Source of the DNA: Haloarcula vallismortis ATCC 29715
Lineage (GTDB): Archaea; Halobacteriota; Halobacteria; Halobacteriales; Haloarculaceae
NCBI RefSeq assembly: GCF_000337775.1
Contig: NZ_AOLQ01000054.1
Location: 1 to 64,000 of the forward strand
Reading direction: 5' to 3'
Length of the DNA stretch: 64,000 nt
Part shown: positions 1 to 9,366 of the stretch, in pieces
Layout of the letters: every line of letters begins with the position of its first letter
Numbering within the stretch: position 1 is the stretch's first letter
Translations under genes and position numbers: made by a program
Notes under the pieces: model-generated
Seen by the model: the letters and a program-made list of their open reading frames with translations, nothing else
Told to the model about the DNA's origin: nothing
Databases searched by the model: none

Positions 1-31
1 TGATCCAATACCGAAGGAATCCAGCGTAAGG

Positions 32-838
32 TTATTCTGACAGTTCTGCAGATTGGGAAGGTCTATCAATCTCCGGGACCCCTCCGCTGTCTGCCTCGTG
101 GTGGGGCTGACTGAGGAACCCTCGAAGACGTCCAGCTGTCTTTGCAACAGTGCTACCGGTTTCTACTACGGTAGCTGTTGGTGTTATCCTGATGTAATTC
201 AGCGGGTCAAATGCCTCACAGAAAATATTCTTTAGCTGATTCGCTCGTGAGATGTCACACTTTGACCAGTAGTATGGACTCTTCGTTTCGAGCTTGTACT
301 GTTTCCTCCAGTATTCAGTAAAAGAAGACGTGTACGGATGGTCGACAACGAGTTCGGGTTCGTACCGAATATCAAACTCGCTTCTGACTCGCCTGGCGAG
401 CTCTTTTTCTTCGTGGCCCCACCCTATCTGTTCGTCCCACCCCCCGACAGCCCTGAACACGTCCCTGTGAACACCCATATTACACCCCCAGAAGTACTTG
501 ACATAGCACGCATCGTCTCCCCAGTCGTAATGTTCGGTGAAATGCCGGGCAAACACGTCATCTACCGGGTGGATGGTTCGACCGGCGTAGGCCGCCTCTG
601 TCTCGAGGACCTCGCTAGCTTTTCGAAGATATCCTGGTCGGGCCCGGGAATCATCATCGAGAAACACAATCTTATCGCTTGCGGCACGTCTGATCCCCTC
701 GTTCCGAGCTCTGGTTACCGGACTCTCATCGCATACAATAACCTCGAAGTCATCGAACGCCTGTTCCTCGAGGCACTGTATTGCTTCGATCTCATCTCGC
801 GGCTTCAATGTCGCGATGACAACGCTGACCGATACCAT
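32..838 (-). CDS. Family 2 glycosyltransferase
   Basis: This 268-residue protein would transfer a sugar from a nucleotide-sugar donor, probably during cell-surface glycan or S-layer glycoprotein assembly. The N-terminus starts directly with the GT-A fold (VSVVIATLKPRDEI), followed by an acidic stretch VCDES and a metal-binding DDD at residues 61-63 (IVFLDDDSRARPGYL). A WDEQIGWGHEEKELARR segment at about 133-150 matches the catalytic 'ED' region of GT2 enzymes. There is no membrane segment, so the enzyme is probably cytosolic or peripheral. The sugar nucleotidyltransferase gene at 1457-2209, on the same strand, fits the same pathway. Donor and acceptor cannot be read from the sequence. Confidence 0.85.
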   Translation of the reverse strand: MVSVSVVIATLKPRDEIEAIQCLEEQAFDDFEVIVCDESPVTRARNEGIRRAASDKIVFLDDDSRARPGYLRKASEVLETEAAYAGRTIHPVDDVFARHFTEHYDWGDDACYVKYFWGCNMGVHRDVFRAVGGWDEQIGWGHEEKELARRVRSEFDIRYEPELVVDHPYTSSFTEYWRKQYKLETKSPYYWSKCDISRANQLKNIFCEAFDPLNYIRITPTATVVETGSTVAKTAGRLRGFLSQPHHEADSGGVPEIDRPSQSAELSE

Positions 839-925
839 GTAATGCCTTCTATGAAATTAATCTCGCTTTCGACATATTATTATACTCTCCCTGTCACTAT
901 TAGGAACGACATTCTCCTGTTCGGC

Positions 926-1201
926 CTATGTCGGCATGGTTGCAATAACTGCCTGCACCCACGATACAACCCCGTAAATGAACACCACAAACCCGCCCAT
1001 GGAAACCCAGCGTAGTCGCCTGTGGTTCTTTGGTCTGACACCATCCGGTTTACTGAGTTCGACCGCAAAGAGAAACCCTGCATAGCCGAGCAGGTAATAC
1101 AACAACGGGTTCCAACGCCCGATAAATATCATTCCCCCCAGCGTCGTGAATAGCCAGACGACGAACACGCCCACAAATTGTCGGACCCAGCCAGCACACA
1201 T
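926..1201 (-). CDS. Small multi-pass membrane protein
   Basis: A 91-residue protein with three hydrophobic stretches, roughly residues 8-26, 33-48 and 67-86. The loop between the second and third is basic (KPDGVRPKNHRRLR), which places it in the cytoplasm by the positive-inside rule. No known family was recognised. It lies between the glycosyltransferase and the sugar nucleotidyltransferase on the same strand, so a link to surface glycan synthesis is possible but is inference only. The hydrophobicity pattern is better than expected for a chance reading frame. Confidence 0.6.
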   Translation of the reverse strand: MCAGWVRQFVGVFVVWLFTTLGGMIFIGRWNPLLYYLLGYAGFLFAVELSKPDGVRPKNHRRLRWVSMGGFVVFIYGVVSWVQAVIATMPT

Positions 1202-1456
1202 AGCTACGTCAATACAGGCCTTCCCGTTTTGTTATGCTACTGCTAGCGCGTGCTGCTGGCCGGTAATTTGAGTAGTGCTTCCAGCGGCAGTTACCGTACC
1301 AACAACTGTGGGTGTCCAGTATTCTAACTCGGATACCTACTGATAACCCACAGGAATAATATCAATCAAAGTTGCAGTAATCGAATCGCATGCGCTTTGC
1401 AATCGGCTCACGGCGATCAATATAGCGGTGACTGAGTAGTTCAAACAAAGGTGGAG

Positions 1457-2209
1457 CTATTGAGCGATGTTCCCCTCGGCGGTGGGTCGCGAGTCCGGTT
1501 CTTCTGAAAGCCGCTGCTCTGCAGCATCCCTATCTTCAGGACACCCAACGTCGATACGCCACCCGTTTAGACGCACAGCGTCGATTGTTCTTCCAGTATC
1601 CATGAGTAAATCGATAGCATCACTGAGTTCGTATTCGCCGCGATCAGAGGGCTGAACTAAGCTACACGTTTTAAATATTGCTGGAGAAAACGTGTAAAAA
1701 CCGGTCATGACCAGATTAGATGGAGGGTCGTCTGGCTTCTCTACTACATCGGTAATCTCACCGTACTTATTGGTAACGCAAACGCCATATCTAGACGCCT
1801 CGTCCTCCGGGACCTCCTCCACCAGAAACGCGCAGTCGACGCGTTGTTCTCGTTGTCGTTGCACGACTACGTCGAGGTTTCCTCGAAACACGTTGTCTCC
1901 CAGCATCAGCATAAAATTGTCCTCAATTTCCGGTTCGGCCTGTAGCAAGTCGTGTGCTAACCCAACAGGCTCCTCCTGATGAATGTACGTTATTGGGATC
2001 CCATCATATGAGCTTCCGTAGTGGTCGATAATCTGCTCTTGTCGATATCCGACGACAATGACAAACTCGTCTGCATCGAGTGAAACGAGCTCGTCAAGAC
2101 AATGTGACAGAAGTGGCTCTCCGTTTACCTCAACTAACGCTTTTGGGAGGTCATCAGTCAGTGGCTGGAGTCGCGTTCCTTTCCCTGCTGCGAGAATTAC
2201 TGCTTTCAT
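1457..2209 (-). CDS. Sugar-phosphate nucleotidylyltransferase (glucose-1-phosphate thymidylyl/uridylyl type)
   Basis: A 250-residue enzyme of the NTP_transferase family, which joins a sugar 1-phosphate to a nucleoside triphosphate to give an NDP-sugar. The N-terminus carries the signature AAGKGTRLQPLTDDLPKALVEVNG (residues 7-30, with the G-x-G-T-R loop and catalytic Lys23). A LMLGDNVF metal-binding segment follows near residue 97, then VEKPDDPPSN near 157 and a NGWRIDVGCPED sugar-binding segment near 215. It lacks the left-handed beta-helix acyltransferase tail of bifunctional GlmU-like proteins. It probably feeds the glycosyltransferase at 32-838. The exact nucleotide and sugar are not determined. 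Confidence 0.85.
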   Translation of the reverse strand: MKAVILAAGKGTRLQPLTDDLPKALVEVNGEPLLSHCLDELVSLDADEFVIVVGYRQEQIIDHYGSSYDGIPITYIHQEEPVGLAHDLLQAEPEIEDNFMLMLGDNVFRGNLDVVVQRQREQRVDCAFLVEEVPEDEASRYGVCVTNKYGEITDVVEKPDDPPSNLVMTGFYTFSPAIFKTCSLVQPSDRGEYELSDAIDLLMDTGRTIDAVRLNGWRIDVGCPEDRDAAEQRLSEEPDSRPTAEGNIAQ

Positions 2210-2311
2210 CAGTCACACGCTTTCCCAGATGACACATTGTAATGCTGCTACTAAGCAGAACTTATCAGCGGTAGGTGAACCGCATATTCTTACGGCGTCA
2301 TCGTTTTTCAG

Positions 2312-2512
2312 CTACCGGCGTAGATCTCGAAGCGAATCCGAGTGAATGACAATGAACTCTTCTTCACCGAGTTGTGACTCATGCTCTGGCAAAAATATCA
2401 ACTGAGAATCAGTTGAAGATTTGACAACAGTGAGTTCTTCCATCTCGTAGCCAAGGTCTGATTCCCAGTCTGGATCTGTTGCTACGTCTTCCCACTCCTC
2501 TGAGTTCATCAT
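2312..2512 (-). CDS. Small acidic hypothetical protein
   Basis: A 66-residue, strongly acidic protein (MMNSEEWEDVATDPDWESD...) with a predicted beta-rich middle (TVVKSSTDSQLIFLPEHE). The acidity is typical of real haloarchaeal proteins and unlike the basic, serine/arginine-rich shadows of antisense frames. Its start overlaps the stop of the upstream gene by ATGA, so the two are probably translated together. No function is recognised. Confidence 0.5.
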   Translation of the reverse strand: MMNSEEWEDVATDPDWESDLGYEMEELTVVKSSTDSQLIFLPEHESQLGEEEFIVIHSDSLRDLRR

Positions 2513-2706
2513 TCAGCTGCTACCCCATTCAAATATCCTGATCTTGACAAGTCCAACCACTTGTGGGTAAATCGCGAATTCTGACGCCTGTCCAGTAGTT
2601 CTAATCCCAGATTAAGACAGTGTTTATACTCACTCTCTACCAGGCTGACATCGAGCATATCTCGGAAAGGTGTAATTACTATATTAAATATTGCGTCCCC
2701 ATACAC
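2509..2706 (-). CDS. Small hypothetical protein, coupled to the next gene
   Basis: A 65-residue reading frame starting at GTG and ending in an ATGA overlap with the 66-residue gene downstream. The overlap is the main support for coding. The sequence (HCLNLGLELLDRRQNSRFTHKWLDL) suggests one amphipathic helix but matches nothing recognised. The region is more A+T-rich than the rest of the window. It may be a remnant. Confidence 0.35.
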   Translation of the reverse strand: MYGDAIFNIVITPFRDMLDVSLVESEYKHCLNLGLELLDRRQNSRFTHKWLDLSRSGYLNGVAAE

Positions 2707-3899
2707 TGCATTTCTGCATCTTTTACAAACCGTTTACTTACCAACCCAGACTAGATCTTGTGCCCAGCAAAAACACCCACCACCTCCGGAAGTAAGATTA
2801 AATTACCTCGCTATTCGACAGGTTGACATTGGACGACAACACCGTTCCGTGACGTATACGACCAGGTGAATACTAAGCATAGACATAGGATTCACCACCG
2901 AACTGGATTCAACCAAATAGCTTTCATGCACCCGTACCAACCTCTATATCCACAGAACTTAATCACGATTGTATACATGCTATGTTAACTGCGTTCAGTA
3001 GCCTGAAGCTTCAAATCGACAATGTCCTCTCCAGCGCTGCCAGTAGGGACCCTGACAACTCTCGACATCTGAATAGTATTAGCAGCCGCCGATGTTATGT
3101 GTGAGTCCGGAGTGGTAAGCCCACCTGTGCCAGAATAACACGACTATAACAATACGCCACTACGCGTAAGATGTTGGCGGAGAGGGCAGTTACCCGACAC
3201 CCACAACACCGGCCCAATCCTTACCACCCCCCTTCAGGGACGCTCGTGCCCTGTATAGTCGCTGTCGACTCGGATCGCTCTCTCCACTTTGACAGTGAGC
3301 CGGGGCGGCTTCGGTCACACCGCTTTTCCGGCTCACTCCGGTTACAGCGCTCATATTGCGGCGATTGGCCCGAAATCTTTGTTATGCTTTCGTCGATTCT
3401 TCTGACCAGCTGTGGATACTCTACCGTCCTCCTCAGATTAAACCCAGGTCCTGGGCAGGCGACTGGTATATACGTGATAAGCCGCAACTGGCGTCAGATG
3501 TTGTGACCAAGAAACAATTCTTGTCATGATGTTTGTACATTTCGGGAACGCTCCCAAAGCCAACGTTTTGATACGGACTCACAGTAGCCGCAGGATTTTA
3601 TGCTAGTTATATGAACTTTTGAAAGCTTGATGCAGCTATACCTTGGGACATGGATAACTGGCAAGTGTTTAGAAGAAGCTGACTACCTCAAATATGAACT
3701 CAATTACTAAACTGCAACAGTTACACATAGCGGTGTATGCCGAAACATATCTCCGACAGCGAAATGGAACGGATTTCGGAATTCGCGAGCACCCCAATGT
3801 ACAAACGGTCGCCCGATCAGTTACTGCCGGACGGTGCAGCCGACGACGAAGGATAACATGCCCTTGGGGGGTGTTTTTTTAGCCAATATATAGTTCCGA
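2707..3899. other. 1.2-kb gap with no convincing gene
   Basis: The stretch is A+T-rich for a haloarchaeon and contains several open frames, all basic and serine/arginine-rich without acidic bias, codon bias or a recognisable motif. One frame at about 3310-3526 (+) reads through DQLWILYRPPQIKPR and could be a decayed gene fragment, but no family was recognised. A T-run at about 3874-3880 after a G-run could end a plus-strand transcript. No repeat or insertion-sequence ends were seen. Confidence 0.4.
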
Positions 3900-4454
3900 T
3901 CACGGCTCACCGATATCAAACGACTTATCATTTCTTCCTCGGCGTCTGGAAACCGCGTGAGCAATGGAAAGCACAAGAAATGAACTAATGACGATTAGTC
4001 CGATAACTAATGGATTAATCGCACTGACCAGAGGAACACCAACAATCGCTGCTATGAGCAAAACGGCATTCAACAGAGCCACGGCTCCATAATACTGATA
4101 CCATTTTGACTCATCATCGCCATTGCTGATGAACGGTTCAACCTCCGGGGCATCCTCTCGAAGCGCTATCTCACCCGTATCAGCGTCATACGTTATTAGC
4201 CCTGCCTCCTGAAGCTTTGGGGCATGGGTCTGATACAGCGAAACGTACACCCGCTTTCGTGCCTGCGAAGAGAGTTCTTCGACGGTTGTATCGTTTTCCC
4301 ACGCAGCTAATTCCTCAGCTAGATCAGTCAGCTGGACTGGCTCCATCTGCTGGCGCAGATAATATAGCGTGTATCGACGCCTAGAGCTGCTGAGGATATC
4401 GAACATTTGGTCGCGCGAGAGCTCTGGTTCTTCCTCTGCCATCGATGCACTCAT
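3900..4454 (-). CDS. Winged-helix (DUF7344-type) protein with C-terminal membrane anchor
   Basis: A 184-residue haloarchaeal protein. Residues 14-100 form a winged-helix domain typical of the DUF7344 group (DQMFDILSSSRRRYTLYYLRQ, then VYVSLYQTHAPKLQEAGLITYDADTGEI, the wing). Two hydrophobic segments follow at about 122-138 and 144-164 and a basic tail RRRGRND. The layout suggests a DNA-binding domain tethered to the membrane on the cytoplasmic side. Relatives are often numerous in one genome and their ligands are unknown. Start choice is uncertain: an internal Met at residue 5 would also serve. Confidence 0.75.
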   Translation of the reverse strand: MSASMAEEEPELSRDQMFDILSSSRRRYTLYYLRQQMEPVQLTDLAEELAAWENDTTVEELSSQARKRVYVSLYQTHAPKLQEAGLITYDADTGEIALREDAPEVEPFISNGDDESKWYQYYGAVALLNAVLLIAAIVGVPLVSAINPLVIGLIVISSFLVLSIAHAVSRRRGRNDKSFDIGEP

Positions 4455-5313
4455 GACCTCGGTTGCTGCGTTGGTTTATGTTCAGGTCGCGAGAGCGACA
4501 TATATACACGAAACCCGGGGTACCGTTTTGTTACACCCCCGTTACCCTCTAATTCCTGAGTAAGAAATAGCTACTTGCATGACGCGTTGGACTCTTGTCT
4601 TTCACCGGCCACTCACAGTCAATATATAATCCCTGTGGCTGTAATGCGGAATGATAGGATCTATGATGTGAACTAATCACAACGATTGAGAATGCATAAT
4701 GGTCAAATATGTGAATAAAAGCGCCGTACGGTGAGGTCTGGCTCGGGTGGGACAAGTTTCTGATTCACGCCACCAAACCCTGAGTCGACTTCTATTAGTG
4801 CATATGTAAATATTAGAACTACACCATTAGATTCTAACCGGAATGCACAGAGACAACGTAGCACCCTATTAATAATATATTGCGGTTATATCGGCCCTGT
4901 CACCTCATTTATTCTCTCACTGAGTGGCATTATATAAAGACCGGTGTAAAACACTGGCCCAGCCGTGATTACAATCTTGAGAACAACCCGACCTGACGTT
5001 TATAAAGACTTGGCTGTTACTGGAACTCTCTCAATACGAGATGAGTGTCCCTACCCTATCGGACCAGTGATTGATAGACAAAGGAATCCTTCATTACTGC
5101 AAAGCATTCTATGTATACAACCTATTTCGGTCCGTAGTAGGATACACCACCATCTGACAGGGGGTAAGAGCGCGATTTGGGCTAATCATCTTCAAAGTAT
5201 GGAACCCACCTCTGTGGATACTCCGTTGTATCCCTGTATCGCATTTTAGATATTCTCTTACCGATGGCTATTCATCATTACTCACCGAAAACTAGTAGGA
5301 TGTTGCCAGCCGA
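4455..5313. other. 0.86-kb gap without a supported gene
   Basis: A+T-rich DNA with many stop codons in all frames. A 94-codon frame at 4965-5249 (+) has no acidic bias and no motif and was not accepted. The right end presumably holds the 3' untranslated region of the HalOD1 gene. No repeat or RNA gene is apparent. Confidence 0.4.
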
Positions 5314-5577
5314 TTACGTGGGCGTGATCTCGATTGTCTCGCTGTCTCGAATCCGAACAGTGTACCCACTGTATGTGAAACTGATCTGAATATCGTCGTT
5401 GGACTTCCCCGTGACAAGTGTGTCAAGGGCGTCCGGGTCGATCTGGTTATATAATGGCGGAAGGCTCGTTTCCGTTACGGATTCTTTACTTGCTATCGCG
5501 GTAACAATTGCTTCACTCGGTGATTCGTACTGGTTGTTCCAGAAGACAGTTTCTGTCTCGTTCCACTCCAAACTCAT
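5314..5577 (-). CDS. HalOD1 output-domain protein
   Basis: An 87-residue protein that matches the stand-alone haloarchaeal HalOD1 output domain: an early SPSEAIVTAIASKESV helix, the TSLPPLYNQIDPDALDTLV segment, and a final beta hairpin ISFTYSGYTVRIRDSETIEI. The domain is believed to be a signalling output module in Halobacteria, with no established biochemical activity. It lies 70 nt downstream of the large Bat-like regulator on the same strand, so the two may be cotranscribed and act in one signalling path. Confidence 0.8.
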   Translation of the reverse strand: MSLEWNETETVFWNNQYESPSEAIVTAIASKESVTETSLPPLYNQIDPDALDTLVTGKSNDDIQISFTYSGYTVRIRDSETIEITPT

Positions 5578-5647
5578 TGTTCTTTGTATGAACGCACTCC
5601 CGTATCAGGATATACTCTATCAGGCTAGCAAACTGAGATGGTCGACG

Positions 5648-8600
5648 CTATCTATCTAGATGCTGTGTTGTTCCACCTTCGCTAAACAACTGCTCAAGCA
5701 GTTTCCGGACAGCGACCCGGAGATGATGGCTGAACGTCGGCTGTGATATATCGAGTGTATCGGCAATCTCCTGACCGGTCTTGTCCCGAGGAGATTGATA
5801 GAACCCGCTATAGTAGGCTGCAAGTAGGACCTCAAACTGTCGGGGGGTTAGTTGTGCCGTCAGTTCTGAGTGAAATGACTCACGGGTTTGGACGCCACGC
5901 TCCCGTTTGTGACGGCTCATGAGTTCGATATCTGGACATGAACCCCGTAATTCAGCTATGAGCTGGCGAATGTCGACCGTCTGTGGGATTTCAAGCTGAA
6001 TCTCCAGAGTCTCACCGTCGGACCGGATTAACTGCGGTGCTCCTCCCTGTTCGGCGACTGCCAATGCGAGCTGTGTACCCGATACTGTTGCCTCGAACAA
6101 GCTCGTATCTTCTGTGTCAGTTAAACACTCTAGTCGCTCAATCCGGGGGAGGGTGTCCATACACGCCTGTAGGTCATCGGGGGAAGCGTCAGTGCTGAAA
6201 AACACGATACAGCTGGTATCTCCCTGTGGGACGATACCTTCGAACGTGATTTCGGCATTGACGACGCCCGCGATCCGATGAATGATATCGTCGGATTCCG
6301 TTGCTTCCAGCCGGATTTCGACAGCTCGATCGGCGACGAGCCCTTGCTTCGTCTCAATGCTGTTAATGGCGTATCCGACGGTCTCACTCACCTCCTCAAG
6401 GACTGACTGCGTCGGCAGATCGAAAATGTCCGGCGTTTTCGCGTACACTGTGAGGATGCCATAGGAGAGCTGCTGATAGCTAAGTGGAATGCTGATGACT
6501 GACTGGAAGCCTCGTTCCAGTAGCTGTCGCTGCCACCCTTTCCCCCTGAGGCCGTCCGCGATGTTGTTGTTCAGCGTCTGTTCGTTAGTTTGGGCTGTCT
6601 GGACTGCCGGTGGAGGCGGTGTCTCATTCGAGGGCATGCGGGATTCTTCTAGAAAGCCACGGTCGGTGCCTGCCCACGTCCGCGGTGTAACTCGGTCGCT
6701 ATCGGACTCGTATTCGCCGATCCAGGCAAACGAACAGATGTCGGACGCGACTAACTGGTCACACACCGCTTGCTCTATTTCCGAGCGACTGTCTGTCCTG
6801 AGCACTCGCTCGTGAATTTTCTGACTTAGCTCTGTCAACCGATTCATTTGCTCAAGCTGAACCGTCTGTTGCTCAAGATCACGCTGTCTGTCTTCGAGCT
6901 CCGTCTCGTAGGTCAGCCTATCGAATGCCGTTCGAATTGTCGCCCCAAGGAGCTCGGTAATCCGGTGGGCTTGGGTATCGAACACGCCGCCGGTGGTGTC
7001 ACCTGCCCGAAGGACGCCGTGATCGCCCAGTGGGACAAACACGGCTTTCCCGTCGCCTCTTGTCTGTCCGTTCGCATCAGTGGTCGAGTCTTCGTCGCAC
7101 AATATCGTTTCTTCGGTGAAAAAGGCCGAACTCACGGGGCTATCGTCGTCTGCCGGAATCGGCCGGTGTGACTCGGTGTCTGTGGCCGCAAGCGGGCGGA
7201 ACGCGTTCGTCTCGCTGTCGAACGTGTACAGCACGACTCTGGGGAGCCCGATAATATCACGGGCCCGGGAGACGACGATCTTCGCGGCTTCCTCTTCTGA
7301 CGTCACACCCAGGAGGTCTGTCGCTGTCTCGTACAACTGTGTAAAGCCCATCTCCGCCCGTTGTGTCTGTAATTCGTTTCCGACCCACTTGCCCAGCAGG
7401 TCTACGAGTGTCACGTCCCAGTCTGAGAACCCGGGCCCGCTCCCCCCGGAACCGTAGAAACAGAGCGTACCATAGACGCTCTCACCAACAGTGAGTGGCG
7501 TCCCGATGTACCGATTGACTTCGCTGTCCCACATGTGGTCTTGACCACTGTCGCCACGTTTAGTGTCGACATCCGTCATCACAACCGTCTCTCCGCTCGC
7601 AACAACCTCGGCACAGGGCGTTCCTGATAATGGAATGGTCCCTCCTGAAAAAATCGTTTCGTCAGGTGTCTGAAGCACTTCGAAACCGTACTCCAGCCCA
7701 TTGATGTGAGACAGCGTCGCATACTCGGTTCCAAGTACGCTGCGGCCGACCTGCATGAGATCAGCTATCTGTTCTCGTAAGTCCCCCTCCTGCGTGGTGA
7801 ACACTTCGGTAATTGTCCGCAGGACCTCTTCGCGCATCTCGAGCTCGGCACGCGTGGCTGTTGAGTGGAGGCCATCAGCGACGATTTCCGCAAGTTCTGT
7901 CAGTACGGTCTGCTCCGCCTCGTCAAATGCGTATGGCGTGTTCGCATATATCGAAATCACACTGGGCACTGATCCCGTGTACTGGATTGGGAGGACGATC
8001 ATCGACCGGAAGCCGTACTCCGATGCGAGTTCGCGCCAGGGCTGGCCCGACGAATCGGTCCGGATGTCGGACGCCACCTGATGTTCGCCGGTTTCGATGG
8101 CGTGGCCGAACGGCCCGTCGTCGAACACTGAGTGGCCGTATTTAGAGAGCATCGCTTCGACATATTCGAAGGCATCCCCACCGCCCGCAGAGGGTACGAT
8201 ATCACCTGATTCGTTCTTCTCTCCGATCCAGGCGAACTGGTAGGCATCCGAACTGGTCAGAATCTCGCAGACGGCTTCTTTAATTTCCTCTGCCGTTGAG
8301 GCCCGTAGTACCTGCCGATTAATCTCCCGGAACAGTGAATTAATCCGTGATAGCCGCGCAGTTTCTCGGCGGAATCGGTATGACTCGACCGCGTTCTCGA
8401 TTCTGTTTGTGAGTACTGCGTACTGTTCCGGGCCGCCACCTTTGACGAAGTAATCAGTGACGCCGGCAGAAACTGCTCTGCTGGCGAGTTTCTCGCTCCC
8501 CTGGCCTGTCAATAGAATAAATGGAAGGTCTCCGTTGGACTGTCGCACAGTCTCGACAAACTCAATCCCGTCAGTCTCGGGCATCTCGTAGTCACTGACG

Positions 8601-8812
8601 ATACAGTCAATCGACTCGGAATCGAAGTAGCTGAGTGCATCCTCAACACTTGCGGCTTCAATGACATCGATACGGTCATTCTCGTGTTCCAGCAACTCCG
8701 CTGTTGTCCGCCGGAACTCCCCGTAGTCATCGACTAACAGTACCTTGATTCTCGAGGCTACCGTTTCACTATCCGCTGATGCCGGCCCATTTTCACCGGC
8801 CAACTTCCGCAT
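5648..8812 (-). CDS. Response regulator with multiple GAF domains and Bat-type HTH output
   Basis: A 1054-residue cytosolic sensor-regulator related to the bacterio-opsin activator Bat. Domains in order: a REC domain at about 22-135 with acidic pocket D28/D29, phosphoacceptor D74 (CIVSDYEMP), T102 and K124; GAF-like domains at about 150-315, 335-490, 495-630 and 665-815, with a short coiled coil near 635-660; a Bat-type beta domain at about 830-985; and a final HTH_10 DNA-binding domain (LTPRQFEVLLAAYYSGFYQSPR, then ISQPTFSHHLRVAVRKLLEQLF). REC at the N-terminus suggests control by a histidine kinase, which is not in the window. GAF ligands may be small molecules, light or redox; none can be named. 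It probably activates or represses nearby genes. Confidence 0.9.
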   Translation of the reverse strand: MRKLAGENGPASADSETVASRIKVLLVDDYGEFRRTTAELLEHENDRIDVIEAASVEDALSYFDSESIDCIVSDYEMPETDGIEFVETVRQSNGDLPFILLTGQGSEKLASRAVSAGVTDYFVKGGGPEQYAVLTNRIENAVESYRFRRETARLSRINSLFREINRQVLRASTAEEIKEAVCEILTSSDAYQFAWIGEKNESGDIVPSAGGGDAFEYVEAMLSKYGHSVFDDGPFGHAIETGEHQVASDIRTDSSGQPWRELASEYGFRSMIVLPIQYTGSVPSVISIYANTPYAFDEAEQTVLTELAEIVADGLHSTATRAELEMREEVLRTITEVFTTQEGDLREQIADLMQVGRSVLGTEYATLSHINGLEYGFEVLQTPDETIFSGGTIPLSGTPCAEVVASGETVVMTDVDTKRGDSGQDHMWDSEVNRYIGTPLTVGESVYGTLCFYGSGGSGPGFSDWDVTLVDLLGKWVGNELQTQRAEMGFTQLYETATDLLGVTSEEEAAKIVVSRARDIIGLPRVVLYTFDSETNAFRPLAATDTESHRPIPADDDSPVSSAFFTEETILCDEDSTTDANGQTRGDGKAVFVPLGDHGVLRAGDTTGGVFDTQAHRITELLGATIRTAFDRLTYETELEDRQRDLEQQTVQLEQMNRLTELSQKIHERVLRTDSRSEIEQAVCDQLVASDICSFAWIGEYESDSDRVTPRTWAGTDRGFLEESRMPSNETPPPPAVQTAQTNEQTLNNNIADGLRGKGWQRQLLERGFQSVISIPLSYQQLSYGILTVYAKTPDIFDLPTQSVLEEVSETVGYAINSIETKQGLVADRAVEIRLEATESDDIIHRIAGVVNAEITFEGIVPQGDTSCIVFFSTDASPDDLQACMDTLPRIERLECLTDTEDTSLFEATVSGTQLALAVAEQGGAPQLIRSDGETLEIQLEIPQTVDIRQLIAELRGSCPDIELMSRHKRERGVQTRESFHSELTAQLTPRQFEVLLAAYYSGFYQSPRDKTGQEIADTLDISQPTFSHHLRVAVRKLLEQLFSEGGTTQHLDR

Positions 8813-9366
8813 ACTACACCAATTACGAGACAGGCCGTATAAACGTTTGACTTGGTTGCAACGCCGCGACGGTTCTATCTCTGCTAGTACCTGCTTTCAT
8901 TGCGGAATTCGGCTCTATCTACGTGAGTGGGTCGCTTACATTCTTACAATGTGTGCGGACGCTGCAATCCTCCGTACAAGTGGTTCGCTTTACTCTACAT
9001 CCTGAGAATATTACATGTATCGAAATACGTCATAATGTAGAGTACACTTTTATCCCTATCTCTGGTGAGGTACGAGATTACTTTCGATACGCCTCACGTG
9101 CGGAAAATAACTGAATAATGAATCTGATTTTGCGTGTTACTAACGCGTAATACTACCGCCGACATATCACATTCAATTTGTTACTGGTCTCAATACATAT
9201 GCACTACATTAGTGGTGGCTGACAAACAACCTCAAAACCTCATATTTACACATTTCTGATATAAGTACACACTAAGGGTGTGTATTTTCTGTAGTCTGTG
9301 TGCACACGACAGACTGTAGTCGCCGCCGTCAAAAACTATTACTGAGCACGCTGAAATAACTGGACA
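8813..9366. other. Promoter-rich gap between the Bat-like regulator and rdfA
   Basis: A 554-bp A+T-rich gap. It holds the promoter of the divergently transcribed Bat-like regulator and that of rdfA. Two symmetric elements stand out: an imperfect 10-bp inverted repeat at 9130-9150 (TTGCGTGTTA / TAACGCGTAA, one-base spacer) and the perfect 7-bp repeat at 9266-9284 listed separately. No coding frame in it looks real. Confidence 0.5.
9266..9284. promoter_or_regulatory. Palindromic operator-like element upstream of rdfA
   Basis: TACACAC-TAAGG-GTGTGTA is a perfect 7-bp inverted repeat with a 5-nt spacer, 83 bp before the rdfA start. It matches the element at 47608-47624 at 15 of 17 positions, and that element precedes the locus carrying the paralogue of the third gene of this module. 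A shared transcription factor is the simplest reading; it has not been identified. Confidence 0.6.

Noticed and set aside
3171-3506. A 111-codon open frame in the gap at 2.7-3.9 kb
   Set aside because: It is basic, has no acidic bias, and no motif; the antisense frame is equally open, as expected of chance in non-coding DNA.
4965-5249. A 94-codon open frame in the 4.5-5.3 kb gap
   Set aside because: No haloarchaeal amino-acid bias and no recognised motif or ribosome site.
9130-9150. Imperfect palindrome TTGCGTGTTA / TAACGCGTAA
   Set aside because: Only eight of ten positions pair and no second copy was found, so it was not raised to a finding.
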